Positions 54,327 to 62,640 of a DNA stretch of 64,000 nucleotides are shown here, piece by piece. The stretch lies in contig NZ_CP182236.1 in the NCBI RefSeq assembly GCF_048077055.1, positions 7,192,001 through 7,256,000 of the forward strand. Direction: 5' to 3'. A model generated the notes under the pieces. The model was not told the DNA's origin, did not search any database, and saw only the letters and a list, made by a program, of their open reading frames with translations. Position 1 is the first letter of the stretch; every line of letters begins with the position of its first letter. The position numbers and the translations under genes are program-made. This DNA is from Egbenema bharatensis. Lineage in GTDB: Bacteria; Cyanobacteriota; Cyanobacteriia; Elainellales; Elainellaceae.

Positions 54327-55238
54327 ATGAAGTTAACGTTTGGTAGACGATTCAAAAAATTAGTGGCTTTGATGAGCGCAGGTTTGTGTAGTGTGTTGAT
54401 CCTGCAAGCCGGGCAAGCCGTTGTCAGAGCTTTGGAACTGGGTTTGGTTCCTACTGATCCCGTCCTGGAAATCACTGAGCAAATTCAATCTGTCCCTTTC
54501 CCAGGGGACGACACGGAGATTGAATTTCCGACCCTGGGCACCGGACTTTCGCCTTCAACTTCGGATGCAGCTTCGGCTACTTCATCGGAAGCATCCTCTG
54601 ATTCTGAGGCTCAAACTCCAGAGGCTCAAACTCCAGAGGGGCGATCGACTTCCGAACGGCAACTGGTAGCGGTGAATACGAGTGAAGTCGCTCCACAGGA
54701 ACCCGTTTCCCAGGTTTCTCCCCAGCAAATCGCTGCCAACGACTGGTATGGAGCCTCATTTCCGGTTGAAGACTTTCAGGCGTATACTTCTCCCTTTGGC
54801 TATCGTCAATCTCCCGATGGCGGCTACTCCACTGAGTTTCACTATGGGCTGGACATGGCCGCTCCTGACGGCAGCTACATCCGCAACTGGTGGGGCGGTG
54901 AGGTGATTGAAGTCTCAGACGATAGCAATTGCGGCACTTCGGTCGTCGTCCAGTCTGGCCCCTGGATGCACATCTACTGCCATATGCGCGGTCATGTGGA
55001 GGAAGATAGCCGGGGTCGTTACATGATCGATCGAGATGGCGGGATTCAAATCTGGGAAGGACAGGAAATCATCGCAGGGGGTCGCATTGGTCGAGTTGGG
55101 ATGACGGGTCGCACCACGGGGCCCCATCTGCACTGGGGCTTGAAGTATGACGAAAACTGGGTCGATCCAGCGTTAGTTTTACGGGCGATGTACACGACTC
55201 AGCAGGCGGCTCAGGCGGGTAGCAGCGGCGTGCAGTGA
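54327..55238 (+). CDS. M23-family metallopeptidase
   Basis: 303 aa. An N-terminal hydrophobic anchor (LVALMSAGLCSVLILQAGQA) is followed by a Ser/Glu/Thr-rich linker. The LytM domain has FHYGLDMAAPDG (zinc His and Asp, ~172) and GPHLHWGLK (HxH, ~270). It cleaves peptidoglycan cross-links or regulates amidases outside the inner membrane. The linker contains two tandem TPEAQ units. It is convergent with sepF (22-base gap). Confidence 0.9.
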   Translation: MKLTFGRRFKKLVALMSAGLCSVLILQAGQAVVRALELGLVPTDPVLEITEQIQSVPFPGDDTEIEFPTLGTGLSPSTSDAASATSSEASSDSEAQTPEAQTPEGRSTSERQLVAVNTSEVAPQEPVSQVSPQQIAANDWYGASFPVEDFQAYTSPFGYRQSPDGGYSTEFHYGLDMAAPDGSYIRNWWGGEVIEVSDDSNCGTSVVVQSGPWMHIYCHMRGHVEEDSRGRYMIDRDGGIQIWEGQEIIAGGRIGRVGMTGRTTGPHLHWGLKYDENWVDPALVLRAMYTTQQAAQAGSSGVQ

Positions 55239-55260
55239 TTTCCCTCAGCAGGGTGTACCA

Positions 55261-55809
55261 TTAAAATTCTCTCTGGGCGATCGGCTCAGGTTCCCAAACT
55301 GAAGCAGTCGGCGCGTAGAACTGAGGCGGAGGGGGAGGGGGCGCAGGCTGCGGGGAATATTGGGTGATTTGGACAAAGTTGGGCGTGAAGAGAAAAACGT
55401 TTTCACCAATTTGCTGCTGATGTCCATCAATTGCAAAAGCTCCACCTGCCACATAATCAGCACAGCGTTGGGCCTGATCCACCTCAATGTAGTTGAGGTT
55501 AAGGATGATTGCTTTGCGTTCGCGGAGGGCGGTGACGGCATCGGGAATTTCCTCAAACGATCGCGGCTGCATCAGAATCACTTCCATCATCAGTCCGGGT
55601 AGCCCGATCACATTACTGGATGGATGATTGAATGGCTGATTAGATGCATTAGAAGCATGACCCGTCGTATTGCTGGGTAAAGCCTTCCGTCGAGGAGCGT
55701 CTTCTTCTTCCAGGTAAGGCTCCTGGTTCATCTCCTCCTCTGGATAGTAATACTCATCGTATTCTTCGTTTAGTCCCAGCGCATCCCGCAAGCGTTGAAA
55801 GAGACCCAT
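55261..55809 (-). CDS. sepF: Cell division protein SepF
   Basis: 182 aa. N-terminal amphipathic membrane-targeting helix MGLFQRLRDALGL, an acidic linker (EEYDEYYYPEEEMNQEPYLE), then the SepF domain: VILMQPRSFEEIPDAVTALR, ILNLNYIEVDQAQRCADYVA, GGAFAIDGHQQQIGENVFLF. SepF tethers FtsZ to the membrane. The C-terminal Pro/Gln tail is variable. The ATG at 55809 places the helix at the N-terminus. Confidence 0.92.
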   Translation of the reverse strand: MGLFQRLRDALGLNEEYDEYYYPEEEMNQEPYLEEEDAPRRKALPSNTTGHASNASNQPFNHPSSNVIGLPGLMMEVILMQPRSFEEIPDAVTALRERKAIILNLNYIEVDQAQRCADYVAGGAFAIDGHQQQIGENVFLFTPNFVQITQYSPQPAPPPPPPQFYAPTASVWEPEPIAQREF

Positions 55810-55889
55810 AGATACCCTCATCTCTTGAGTAGATCGCTTGTTCTATCTTAAACCGAGATTCGCTGGAAAACATCCGTATAGAGCAGTTT

Positions 55890-56450
55890 CTATGGTTTTT
55901 TTTCTAAGAATGGCCGAGCCAGCATATAACTAGATATGGATTTTGCATCGATCGGCGGATTACCCGTCAAAACAGCCTGCTCAAATTCTTCGGGGGTCAT
56001 TAACACGACTTCAATATCTTCGTCATCATCTTGAGCGGGCAAAACGTCCAGGGCTTCTAAATCTTCTGCCAGGTACGCATAGATAATCTCATCGGAGTAG
56101 CCTGGAGCCAGGAAAAACTTGCCCAACGTTCGCCACTGCTTCGCCCGATAACCCGTTTCTTCCTCAATTTCCCGCCGAATTGTTGCTTCTGGATCTTCAC
56201 TCGGCTCCACCGTCCCTGCCGGAAACTCCAGCAGCCGATCTTGCGCCGCAAACCGATACTGACGCACCAGCACCAACTTCCCTTCGGAGGTAACGGGAAC
56301 TGCCAACGCTCCCCCTGGATGACGCACACACTCCCATTCGCCTTCCGCCCCATTCGGCAACCGCAGGCGAATCACCTCATAGTCAAATTTGCGGCCGCGA
56401 TAGAACAGTTTTTGCTTGAGGAGTTGGGGGGGTTCAGGTCCAAAGGGCAT
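55890..56450 (-). CDS. Nudix hydrolase, ADP-ribose pyrophosphatase type
   Basis: 186 aa. Perfect Nudix box at ~91-113: GTVEPSEDPEATIRREIEEE then TGY. Upstream FPAGTVEPSEDP and downstream FFLAPGYSDEIIYAYLAED are typical of ADP-ribose pyrophosphatases. It hydrolyses ADP-ribose or a similar nucleotide sugar. It lies upstream of sepF on the same strand. Confidence 0.9.
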   Translation of the reverse strand: MPFGPEPPQLLKQKLFYRGRKFDYEVIRLRLPNGAEGEWECVRHPGGALAVPVTSEGKLVLVRQYRFAAQDRLLEFPAGTVEPSEDPEATIRREIEEETGYRAKQWRTLGKFFLAPGYSDEIIYAYLAEDLEALDVLPAQDDDEDIEVVLMTPEEFEQAVLTGNPPIDAKSISSYMLARPFLEKKP

Positions 56451-56479
56451 GAGTGTTTTAAGGATAAAAGGATGAACAA

Positions 56480-56665
56480 TGGGCGATCCGCCTGGGTGAC
56501 TGGGCAGGCAAGATACCCACCTGACAAGACTTTCAGGTTATTCAATTCGCATTCCTAAGGAGCATAGATTAAATAACCTGCGCAACGTGTTACTTCGCTG
56601 ACTGGGCGGGCAAGATGCCCACCCCACAAGAACTCCAGATTATTAAATTCGCATTCCTAAGGTAT
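56480..56665 (+). repeat. ~95-bp repeat, copies D and E in tandem
   Basis: Copy D (GACTGGGCAGGCAAGATACC) is followed by copy E, containing CTTCGCTGACTGGGCGGGCA and continuing AGATGCCCACCCCACAAGAA. Both end in ATTCGCATTCCTAAGG. They fill the folK downstream gap. Confidence 0.85.
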
Positions 56666-56707
56666 GCTCTACGCTTTAGGATTCTGGTTGCTTTGAGCGT
56701 TAGCTTA

Positions 56708-57216
56708 TCAATGAATGGTCGATCGGCTCAACGATCGGTTGTACAGCTTCACTCCTGAACAGTCTACCTGCTGAAGGAGTTCGGCGATCGTCTGCCCTGT
56801 AACAGGTTCAACCCAGGAGGGTGCAATCTCATGCAGGGGAACCAGCACAAACGCCCGTTGAGCCATGCGGGGATGGGGAATTTCCAGCTCAGATTGCCGC
56901 AGGATCAGGTCATCAAACAGTAACAAATCAATATCCAGCAGACGGGCCCCCAGCGTTCCCGCCGTACCCGCCCAAACTCAGCCTCCACTGATAGAAGAAC
57001 TGAGAGTAAGGGTTCAGGATCGAGGCGGGTTACAAGCAAGGCACAGGCATTGAGATAGTCTGGCTGGGGCGGCCCCACAGCAACAGTTTGATACACCGGG
57101 GATTGGGCTTTTACCTGAATTCCAGGAGTCTCCGCTAAAACCCGCAGGGCCCCTTCCAAAATGCCGAAGGAATCCCCCAGGTTACTACCCAATGCGATCG
57201 CCACTCGATGCAACAT
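56708..57216 (-). CDS. folK: HPPK, folate biosynthesis (frameshifted)
   Basis: 6-hydroxymethyl-7,8-dihydropterin pyrophosphokinase. N-terminal MLHRVAIALGSNLGDS, PVYQTVAVGPPQPDYLNACA and FGRVRRERWG are followed in another frame by LDIDLLLFDDLIL and IPHPRMAQRAFVLVPL, all HPPK hallmarks. The break is at ~56947-56951. One more G in the coding-strand GGGGGCCCG gives WGARLLDIDLLLFDD and 169 aa. The enzyme adds pyrophosphate to the pterin before DHPS. The ATG at 57216 gives the conserved start. Confidence 0.9.
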
Positions 57217-57327
57217 CTCTACCCTCAATCTCTAATCCTTGATGCTTGACCCTGTTTAGGGTAAATAGCCGATCGCCCCTACGTCATACTAATTGCGGTT
57301 TGAGCTGCACCCTTCACCTACCCTCTG

Positions 57328-57567
57328 CTACCAGGTCGGATCCACAAACAAATTAATCGTCATCACTTTCTGATCCGCAGGAACAGAACTCATACAGGCG
57401 CAAATAATCTCCCCATCCTCCAGTTCCACCTCGCAGGCATGACAGGATCCCATCAAGCAGCCCGTTGGAATGGAGAGTCCCGCCCGTGCGGCCACCTTGA
57501 GGAGAGGTTCTCCGGCAGTGGCTTCGATCGTCACATCATCCGGTAGAAAGTGAATTTGAACGCTCAT
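57328..57567 (-). CDS. 2Fe-2S ferredoxin
   Basis: 79 aa, one plant-type [2Fe-2S] cluster: CLMGSCHAC (C-x4-C-x2-C) plus the distal Cys in ICACMSSVP. It carries electrons to an unknown partner. The ATG at 57567 (MSVQIHFLPDDVTIEATAGE) is chosen because upstream codons fall in a ~95-bp repeat (57590-57690). Confidence 0.9.
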   Translation of the reverse strand: MSVQIHFLPDDVTIEATAGEPLLKVAARAGLSIPTGCLMGSCHACEVELEDGEIICACMSSVPADQKVMTINLFVDPTW

Positions 57568-57589
57568 GTTGTCCTGTTTGAACGATGAA

Positions 57590-57690
57590 GGAGCATGGAT
57601 TAAATAACCTGCAACGTTTTTCTTCGCTGACTGGGCAGGCAAGATGCCCACCCCACAAGAATTTCAGATTATTAAATTTGCATTCCGAAG
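57590..57690 (+). repeat. ~95-bp repeat, copy F
   Basis: TGGATTAAATAACCTGCAAC, CTTCGCTGACTGGGCAGGCA, AGATGCCCACCCCACAAGAA and ATTTGCATTCCGAAG follow the full-length family order seen in copy E. It sits between ferredoxin and cobQ. Confidence 0.88.
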
Positions 57691-57747
57691 TCAAACCTGA
57701 ATGATCCCCAGAGTTGATCCAGATTATTGATCCAAAATTGCTCCAGA

Positions 57748-59241
57748 TTATTGATCCAGGCTTTGGAGGATCTGATTCAAGTCTAAATGTTTTCCAATCT
57801 CGTCTGCCAGGGAGTTCAGCATCGCTTCTCGCTGTTCTCGATAATTGGAAATCCCGGTGGGCAAGGATTTTAGACCACGCTGTTGCCGTAACCGATTCAG
57901 CCAGGCTCGTCGCCAGGGCCCATTGTCGAAAATACCGTGGAGATAGGTGCCCCAAATCGACTGCGTAGAGTCCACGACCCCCAGGTTGTTGTCTTCAAAC
58001 AAGGGCTGGTAAACCATGTCGCCATCCGGTTCGTTAAACACAATATGGCTGCGCCCCTGGTGAATTTCGTACCCCGCCACGGGCAAGCCTTCCTGGGGGA
58101 AATTAGAGGTGACTAATCGCTGTCGAGCTACCTTTTGAGGGGTAATCACGGTTTTCAGCGGCACCAGACCCAACCCTTTGTAGCGACCTTCCTGCCCTTC
58201 TAACCCTTCCGGATCGGCCAGGATTTTACCCATCATCTGGAAGCCGCCACAGACCCCCATGACGGTTCCCCCCGCCGCCACGTATTCCTGAATCGCTTCA
58301 GCCATACCACTGCGTTGGAGTGCGACCAAATCGGCGATCGTGGTTTTAGAACCCGGTAAAATCACAGCATCGGGATAGCCCAGCGACTCCTTGAGGCTGA
58401 CATAGCGCACGGCTACGGTGGATTCTGACTCCAGGGGGTCAAAGTCGGTGAAGTTGGAAATCCGGGGCAGGCGAATCACTGCGATCGTCAAATCACTACT
58501 AAAGCTGCTGGCTCTACGCTCAAACAACGACAGGGAATCTTCCGCCGGAAACATTTGCTCCAACCAGGGGATCACTCCGATCACCGGAATGCCGGTACGC
58601 TCCTCTAGCCAATCGATCCCCGGTTGCAGGATCGATCGCTGACCGCGAAACTTATTAATCACAATTCCGCGAATGAGCTGCCGTTCCTCTGGCTCCAGCA
58701 GTTCCAGGGTTCCCACCACATGGGCAAAGGCTCCACCGCGATCGATATCCACCACCAAAATCGTTGGCGCATTGAGATGCTTGGCCACCCGCATATTGCT
58801 CAAATCACGGTGCTTCAGGTTGATTTCCGCCGGACTGCCCGCCCCCTCACAGACAATCAGGTCAAACTCTTCTCCCAATCGCTGCAAGGATTCTTCGATC
58901 GCCTGCCAGCCCATCTCAAAAAACTGTTCATAGTAGTCGGAGGCTTTGGCCTGTCCCACCACTCGTCCCTTAATAATGACCTGAGAAGTCATATCCCCTT
59001 GGGGCTTCAGCAGAACCGGGTTCATTTCCACTCTGGGAGAAATGCCTGCTGCCCAGGACTGTACCGCCTGAGCATGACCAATTTCACCACCCGTCGTCGT
59101 CACGTAGGAGTTCAGTGCCATGTTCTGCCCTTTGAATGGCGCAACTCGCCAACCGCGACGGCTCAAAATTCGGCACAGTGCTGTTGTCATCAAAGATTTA
59201 CCGACGTGTGAAGTCGTCCCCACAACCATGATGGCTTTCAT
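57748..59241 (-). CDS. cobQ: Cobyric acid synthase
   Basis: 497 aa. Amidates four carboxyls of cobyrinic acid a,c-diamide. The N-terminal domain has the P-loop GTTSHVGKSLMTTALCRILS and GQNMALNSYVT. ICEGAGSPAEINL and VDIDRGGAFAHVVGTL follow, then the glutaminase domain with Cys in GVCGGFQMMG (~340) and His in TYLHGIFDN (~440). The start matches the family. No other cobalamin gene is in the window. Confidence 0.96.
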   Translation of the reverse strand: MKAIMVVGTTSHVGKSLMTTALCRILSRRGWRVAPFKGQNMALNSYVTTTGGEIGHAQAVQSWAAGISPRVEMNPVLLKPQGDMTSQVIIKGRVVGQAKASDYYEQFFEMGWQAIEESLQRLGEEFDLIVCEGAGSPAEINLKHRDLSNMRVAKHLNAPTILVVDIDRGGAFAHVVGTLELLEPEERQLIRGIVINKFRGQRSILQPGIDWLEERTGIPVIGVIPWLEQMFPAEDSLSLFERRASSFSSDLTIAVIRLPRISNFTDFDPLESESTVAVRYVSLKESLGYPDAVILPGSKTTIADLVALQRSGMAEAIQEYVAAGGTVMGVCGGFQMMGKILADPEGLEGQEGRYKGLGLVPLKTVITPQKVARQRLVTSNFPQEGLPVAGYEIHQGRSHIVFNEPDGDMVYQPLFEDNNLGVVDSTQSIWGTYLHGIFDNGPWRRAWLNRLRQQRGLKSLPTGISNYREQREAMLNSLADEIGKHLDLNQILQSLDQ

Positions 59242-59448
59242 TTGGAACCTCCAGGGAGGCGTAGTGAATTACAAATCAGTTGTCCAGTCATACACATCAG
59301 GGAATTAATATTGTTCTCAATGAGTCTCAACTATTGGATCAGCACTACTCTCTATACAGTTGAGGGGCGCGGCAATTGAAGCAAGGAATGATACAAGCTC
59401 GTTAGTTCAAATCAGTTCGGACGGTACAGGTAATTGAACGAGCAGGGA

Positions 59449-59865
59449 CTACTGAAGCCAGGCTGGAAAGCGTACCCAGCGATGACAAGCATTATATAAA
59501 CGATCGCCCACCGACGGGGGAGGTAAGGTATCTCCGCCTTGCTGCCACTGATTGACCAACTGATGCCCCAGGGGGGTAAGTCGAAAACTATCGGTTAAAC
59601 CCTGCCCATCCACTTCACGGCGCAGCAGTCCAACCTGAATCAGCCAGAGCAGCGCATTTTCTGCGGTTAGTTCAGAAATCGATTGAGCTGTATAACCATT
59701 TTGAACGCCTGTTTTTCCGGCGATCGCCCGTAACCCCACACTCTGCCGTTGCATGGTGCAAAACAAGGGCAACTGAAACGGTGTACAGCGGGCAGCACGT
59801 TCCGCTCGGAGAATCGTTGTGGGAGAGTAGGTTGTCCGTTGAGAATTGGGAGAAGTAGAAGTCAT
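59449..59865 (-). CDS. Npun_F0494-like cyanobacterial protein
   Basis: 138 aa. ILRAERAARCTPFQLPLFCT is followed by a winged-helix-like region (SISELTAENALLWLIQVGLL then RREVDGQG). It resembles a cyanobacterial family named after Npun_F0494. The function is unknown; DNA binding is conceivable from the fold only. A 14-bp tandem repeat lies 8 bases upstream of the start. Confidence 0.75.
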   Translation of the reverse strand: MTSTSPNSQRTTYSPTTILRAERAARCTPFQLPLFCTMQRQSVGLRAIAGKTGVQNGYTAQSISELTAENALLWLIQVGLLRREVDGQGLTDSFRLTPLGHQLVNQWQQGGDTLPPPSVGDRLYNACHRWVRFPAWLQ

Positions 59866-59873
59866 TTCCAGCT

Positions 59874-59953
59874 ATGCGAATCAAACTATGCAAATCAAAC
59901 TATGCAAATCAAACTATGCAAATCAAACTATGCAAATCAAACTATGCAGATCC
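59874..59953. repeat. 14-bp tandem repeat ATGCAAATCAAACT
   Basis: Five consecutive units (first unit ATGCGAATCAAACT) and a partial sixth lie in the promoter or leader of the Npun_F0494-like gene. No spacer structure, so it is not a CRISPR array. Confidence 0.95.
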
Positions 59954-60180
59954 AAGTATCAAACGGCATATTCAGGCTTGAGCAGTCCAGCGTTAATTGA
60001 GTGATTACTCCCAGTGTAGGAAGAAATCACAACCGTTATCCTCTATAATATTTTGTTTTGCTATGTGAAAAGCAACCAGATTCTATGTCAGTTTACTAAG
60101 CAGTTCAGAGGGTCGGCAGCCCAAAACCGTTCAATCTTGCCCTCATCACTTCAATTTGCGAACAATAGCCTATTTTCCCT
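59954..60180. other. Divergent intergenic region
   Basis: 227 bases between the tandem repeat and the Nudix gene on the plus strand. Only AT-rich promoter-like sequence is seen. Confidence 0.4.
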
Positions 60181-60597
60181 ATGAAAGATGCAGCGTTTGG
60201 AATTGTGCCTGTTCATCGTCACCCTGCAGGCGATCGCTTCCTGTTAATCCAACACCATGCTGGACACTGGGGTTTTCCGAAAGGCCATGCTGACCCAGGA
60301 GAAACGGCCCAGGAAACGGCCCAACGGGAGTTTGAGGAAGAAACGGGCATCCAAGATTACCGCCTTTTAGAAACTGCCTTTGTTGAGCAGTATCAATTTC
60401 AGCAGCAGGGGAAAACGATCGAAAAAACCGTGACGTACTTTCCTGCGATCGTCCAGTCTGAAACGGTAACTTACCAGGAAGCGGAAATTCAAGCCTATGC
60501 CTGGCTTCCCTACGATGCTGCCCTGGAAACAATTACCTTTGAGCAGTCCAAACAGCTTTTGGTGAAGGTTGCGGACTATCTCAAGCGTCAAGGTTGA
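60181..60597 (+). CDS. Nudix hydrolase, Ap4A-hydrolase type
   Basis: 138 aa. Perfect Nudix box in WGFPKGHADPGETAQETAQR then EFEEETGI (~30-57). WGFPKG before the box and the short length fit asymmetric bis(5'-nucleosyl)-tetraphosphatases, which clear Ap4A. The exact substrate is unproven. It converges with the membrane-protein gene (10-base gap). Confidence 0.88.
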   Translation: MKDAAFGIVPVHRHPAGDRFLLIQHHAGHWGFPKGHADPGETAQETAQREFEEETGIQDYRLLETAFVEQYQFQQQGKTIEKTVTYFPAIVQSETVTYQEAEIQAYAWLPYDAALETITFEQSKQLLVKVADYLKRQG

Positions 60598-60607
60598 GCC
60601 GATCTGG

Positions 60608-61057
60608 TTAAATCAGCGGCAGTAAGCGCAGACTGGCAGCCCAACCCACGGCTAATCCAGTCAAGGAAAAGATACTCAGGATGATCAACGCCTGAAAGCG
60701 GTTAAACCCGGCATTCTGTAAGTCCAGACGCGCCAGGACTTCAGAGGCAATCAACACCAGGATGTACCCAAAGACCCTGAACCAGAGAAAAACGATCGTC
60801 ACCCCCAGGGAAAACAGCATAATCAGGGTGAAATAACCGACATCAGACTTCAGCCATCGCGCCAGCAGCATTTTCAACCCATCAAACAGGGTCGTCAGCA
60901 GCAGAGCTTGGAACACGGTAAACGCCAGCACGATGACCCAGGCTAGCCAAGTCACTGTTTCATGCGTCAAAAACGCACTAAAGGTCGTATAGGCAGCGAA
61001 CAAAACGGTAAGGGATAACCAGGGTAGTTTTCTCACGAGCAGCGTGTTGATGTCCAT
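60608..61057 (-). CDS. Small integral membrane protein (149 aa)
   Basis: Four predicted helices: LSLTVLFAAYTTFSAFL, WLAWVIVLAFTVFQALLLTT, YFTLIMLFSLGVTIVFLWFR and ALIILSIFSLTGLAVGWAAS. No charged catalytic motif. I do not recognise a named family. It lies 47 bases downstream of the LpxB-like gene on the same strand and may share its transcript. Confidence 0.75.
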   Translation of the reverse strand: MDINTLLVRKLPWLSLTVLFAAYTTFSAFLTHETVTWLAWVIVLAFTVFQALLLTTLFDGLKMLLARWLKSDVGYFTLIMLFSLGVTIVFLWFRVFGYILVLIASEVLARLDLQNAGFNRFQALIILSIFSLTGLAVGWAASLRLLPLI

Positions 61058-61103
61058 TCAGCCCAACCATCCCTGAGTGTACTGGCTTTGCAGCAGCTTT
61101 ATC

Positions 61104-62375
61104 TCAATCAGTGTACGAGCAGGCCACGGTCTGCACCAATTGGGCAAACTGCTGAACTGCACCCGATCGCCCCCGCACCTGACGTAATTTTCTCCGTGTT
61201 TCTGCCAGAACCTCTGGTCGATCGAGCCAATCCAGCACCAGATCCGTTACTGCTTCCGGCTGAAGCTCCCCGATCAGTTCAGGGACGATCGCCTCTCCTG
61301 CCCAGATATTCGGCCAGGCTAGTAATCTTGATTTTCGTAAAAACCAGCCGTTAATCAGTTTGGCAAACAGAGTACCAACTCCCGGTAGGTTCGCCAATAA
61401 TCCCGGAATCCCATCCCAGGCTCGCATCGCATCCAACTGTTGAGTCGGAATCAGCACCACCATCGGAATCGCCAACGCCCCCAGTTCCGCCGTATTTGCT
61501 CCCACCGTCGTAATGCAAAGGCAACACTGCGCCAACACATCGTAGGCTGGAGCCGTCGTCCAGAGCCGAATCTGAAGCCCACTGGATGTTTTCAGGTAAT
61601 AGTCCTCCCCCTGCCGCACCACGATCGCCGATCGTTCCCCAAACAGCCGCGCCACCGGATTCTGGTTTGGATCGGCAAACTTCTCTAATGTGACTGGGTC
61701 TAAGGTTGGAGCGATTGGAATCACAAACCGAGTCTCTGGACGCGCCCGGTGAATTTGCTCCACGATCGCCAGTCCCAGCGGCACTCCCTGTGCCAACTTT
61801 GCAGGCTTAGACCCCGGCAACAACCCAATCAAAATCTCCTCCCCATCTTTTTTCCCGACTCCCGACTCCCGACTCCCCACTCCCTCCCTTCCCACATCCG
61901 CCATCAAATCTCCCACCACCACCACCTTATGGCGATACTGGCCGGGCACTCGATCGACTAACTCTGGCTTCATCACCCCAAACCGATCGACCCACCGATG
62001 CCAGCGGGTTTCCCACTCGCCATAGACCACAATCCGGTAGCCCAGACGCTTACCGATAATCACCGGATAAACCTGATCGCCACCGAGAAATACGACAATT
62101 CCCTGCGATCGCCAGTCCCAATTTGCCGCCGTTTTACCCCAGAGCAGAAAGGGAAAGAAAGATTGGGCTGCTTGAACGCGATCGATTTCAGGATAGCTTT
62201 GGGCAATTTCCACCTCCCGACCGCTGGCATTGGGGCAGGGAGAAAGCACCAGGGAAATCCGCAACTGCTGGCGATCGTCTCCCATATTTTGCCGCAGGGC
62301 TTTCACGACAGGACGAACCCAGGTGGTCAATTCGCCCGGGCCGTTGGAGAGGATGAGGATATCGAGGGGGGACAT
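61104..62375 (-). CDS. Lipid-A-disaccharide synthase-related protein
   Basis: 423 aa. GT-B glycosyltransferase fold like LpxB: ILILSNGPGELTTWVRPVVK at the N-terminus, VVFLGGDQVYPVIIGKRLGY, IGLLPGSKPAKLAQGVPLGL and VGANTAELGALAIPMVVLIP. It belongs to the cyanobacterial/plant lipid-A-disaccharide-synthase-related group (TIGR03492, from memory), not true LpxB. The acceptor is unknown. Residues ~168-180 (EGVGSRESGVG) are encoded by a heptamer array and interrupt the inter-domain region. Confidence 0.82.
   Translation of the reverse strand: MSPLDILILSNGPGELTTWVRPVVKALRQNMGDDRQQLRISLVLSPCPNASGREVEIAQSYPEIDRVQAAQSFFPFLLWGKTAANWDWRSQGIVVFLGGDQVYPVIIGKRLGYRIVVYGEWETRWHRWVDRFGVMKPELVDRVPGQYRHKVVVVGDLMADVGREGVGSRESGVGKKDGEEILIGLLPGSKPAKLAQGVPLGLAIVEQIHRARPETRFVIPIAPTLDPVTLEKFADPNQNPVARLFGERSAIVVRQGEDYYLKTSSGLQIRLWTTAPAYDVLAQCCLCITTVGANTAELGALAIPMVVLIPTQQLDAMRAWDGIPGLLANLPGVGTLFAKLINGWFLRKSRLLAWPNIWAGEAIVPELIGELQPEAVTDLVLDWLDRPEVLAETRRKLRQVRGRSGAVQQFAQLVQTVACSYTD
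61851..61890 (-). repeat. CCCGACT heptamer array in the LpxB-like gene
   Basis: About five CCCGACT units, the reverse of GGGAGTC, are translated as GVGSRESGVG. Confidence 0.88.
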
Positions 62376-62501
62376 GGGAGTGGGGAGTGAGGAGTGAGGA
62401 GTGGGGAGTGGGGAGTGAGGAGTGGGGAGTAGGGAGTAGCGCAGGCATCTTGCCTGCCTGGTCTCAGATATTGGGGGGGAGTCGGGAGTCGGGAGTCGGG
62501 A
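62376..62501 (+). repeat. Heptamer arrays with palindrome copy 5
   Basis: GTGAGGA/GTGGGGA units (62376-62438) are followed by GTAGCGCAGGCATCTTGCCT (62437-62461) and then GGGAGTC units (62474-62501). All three lie just upstream of the LpxB-like start. Confidence 0.92.
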
Positions 62502-62519
62502 ACCTAGAGAGGCTTAGGC

Positions 62520-62635
62520 ATGGAAATTAATCACCTGAAATTCTCGTGGGGTGGGCAGCATTTCGACTGATCTCAAGCCGAAGTCTTGCCTGCCCAGTCA
62601 ACTCAGCGAACCGATCGCCCAGATTATTTAATCAA
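62520..62635 (-). repeat. ~95-bp repeat, copy G with expanded loop
   Basis: TCTCGTGGGGTGGGCAGCAT, TTCGACTGATCTCAAGCCGA and AGTCTTGCCTGCCCAGTCAA show the same loop insertion type as copy B, but shorter. Confidence 0.85.
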
Positions 62636-62640
62636 AGTTC

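Noticed and set aside
59874..59953. CRISPR-like short repeat
   Set aside because: The units are contiguous with no spacers, the repeat is only 14 bp, and no cas gene is nearby.
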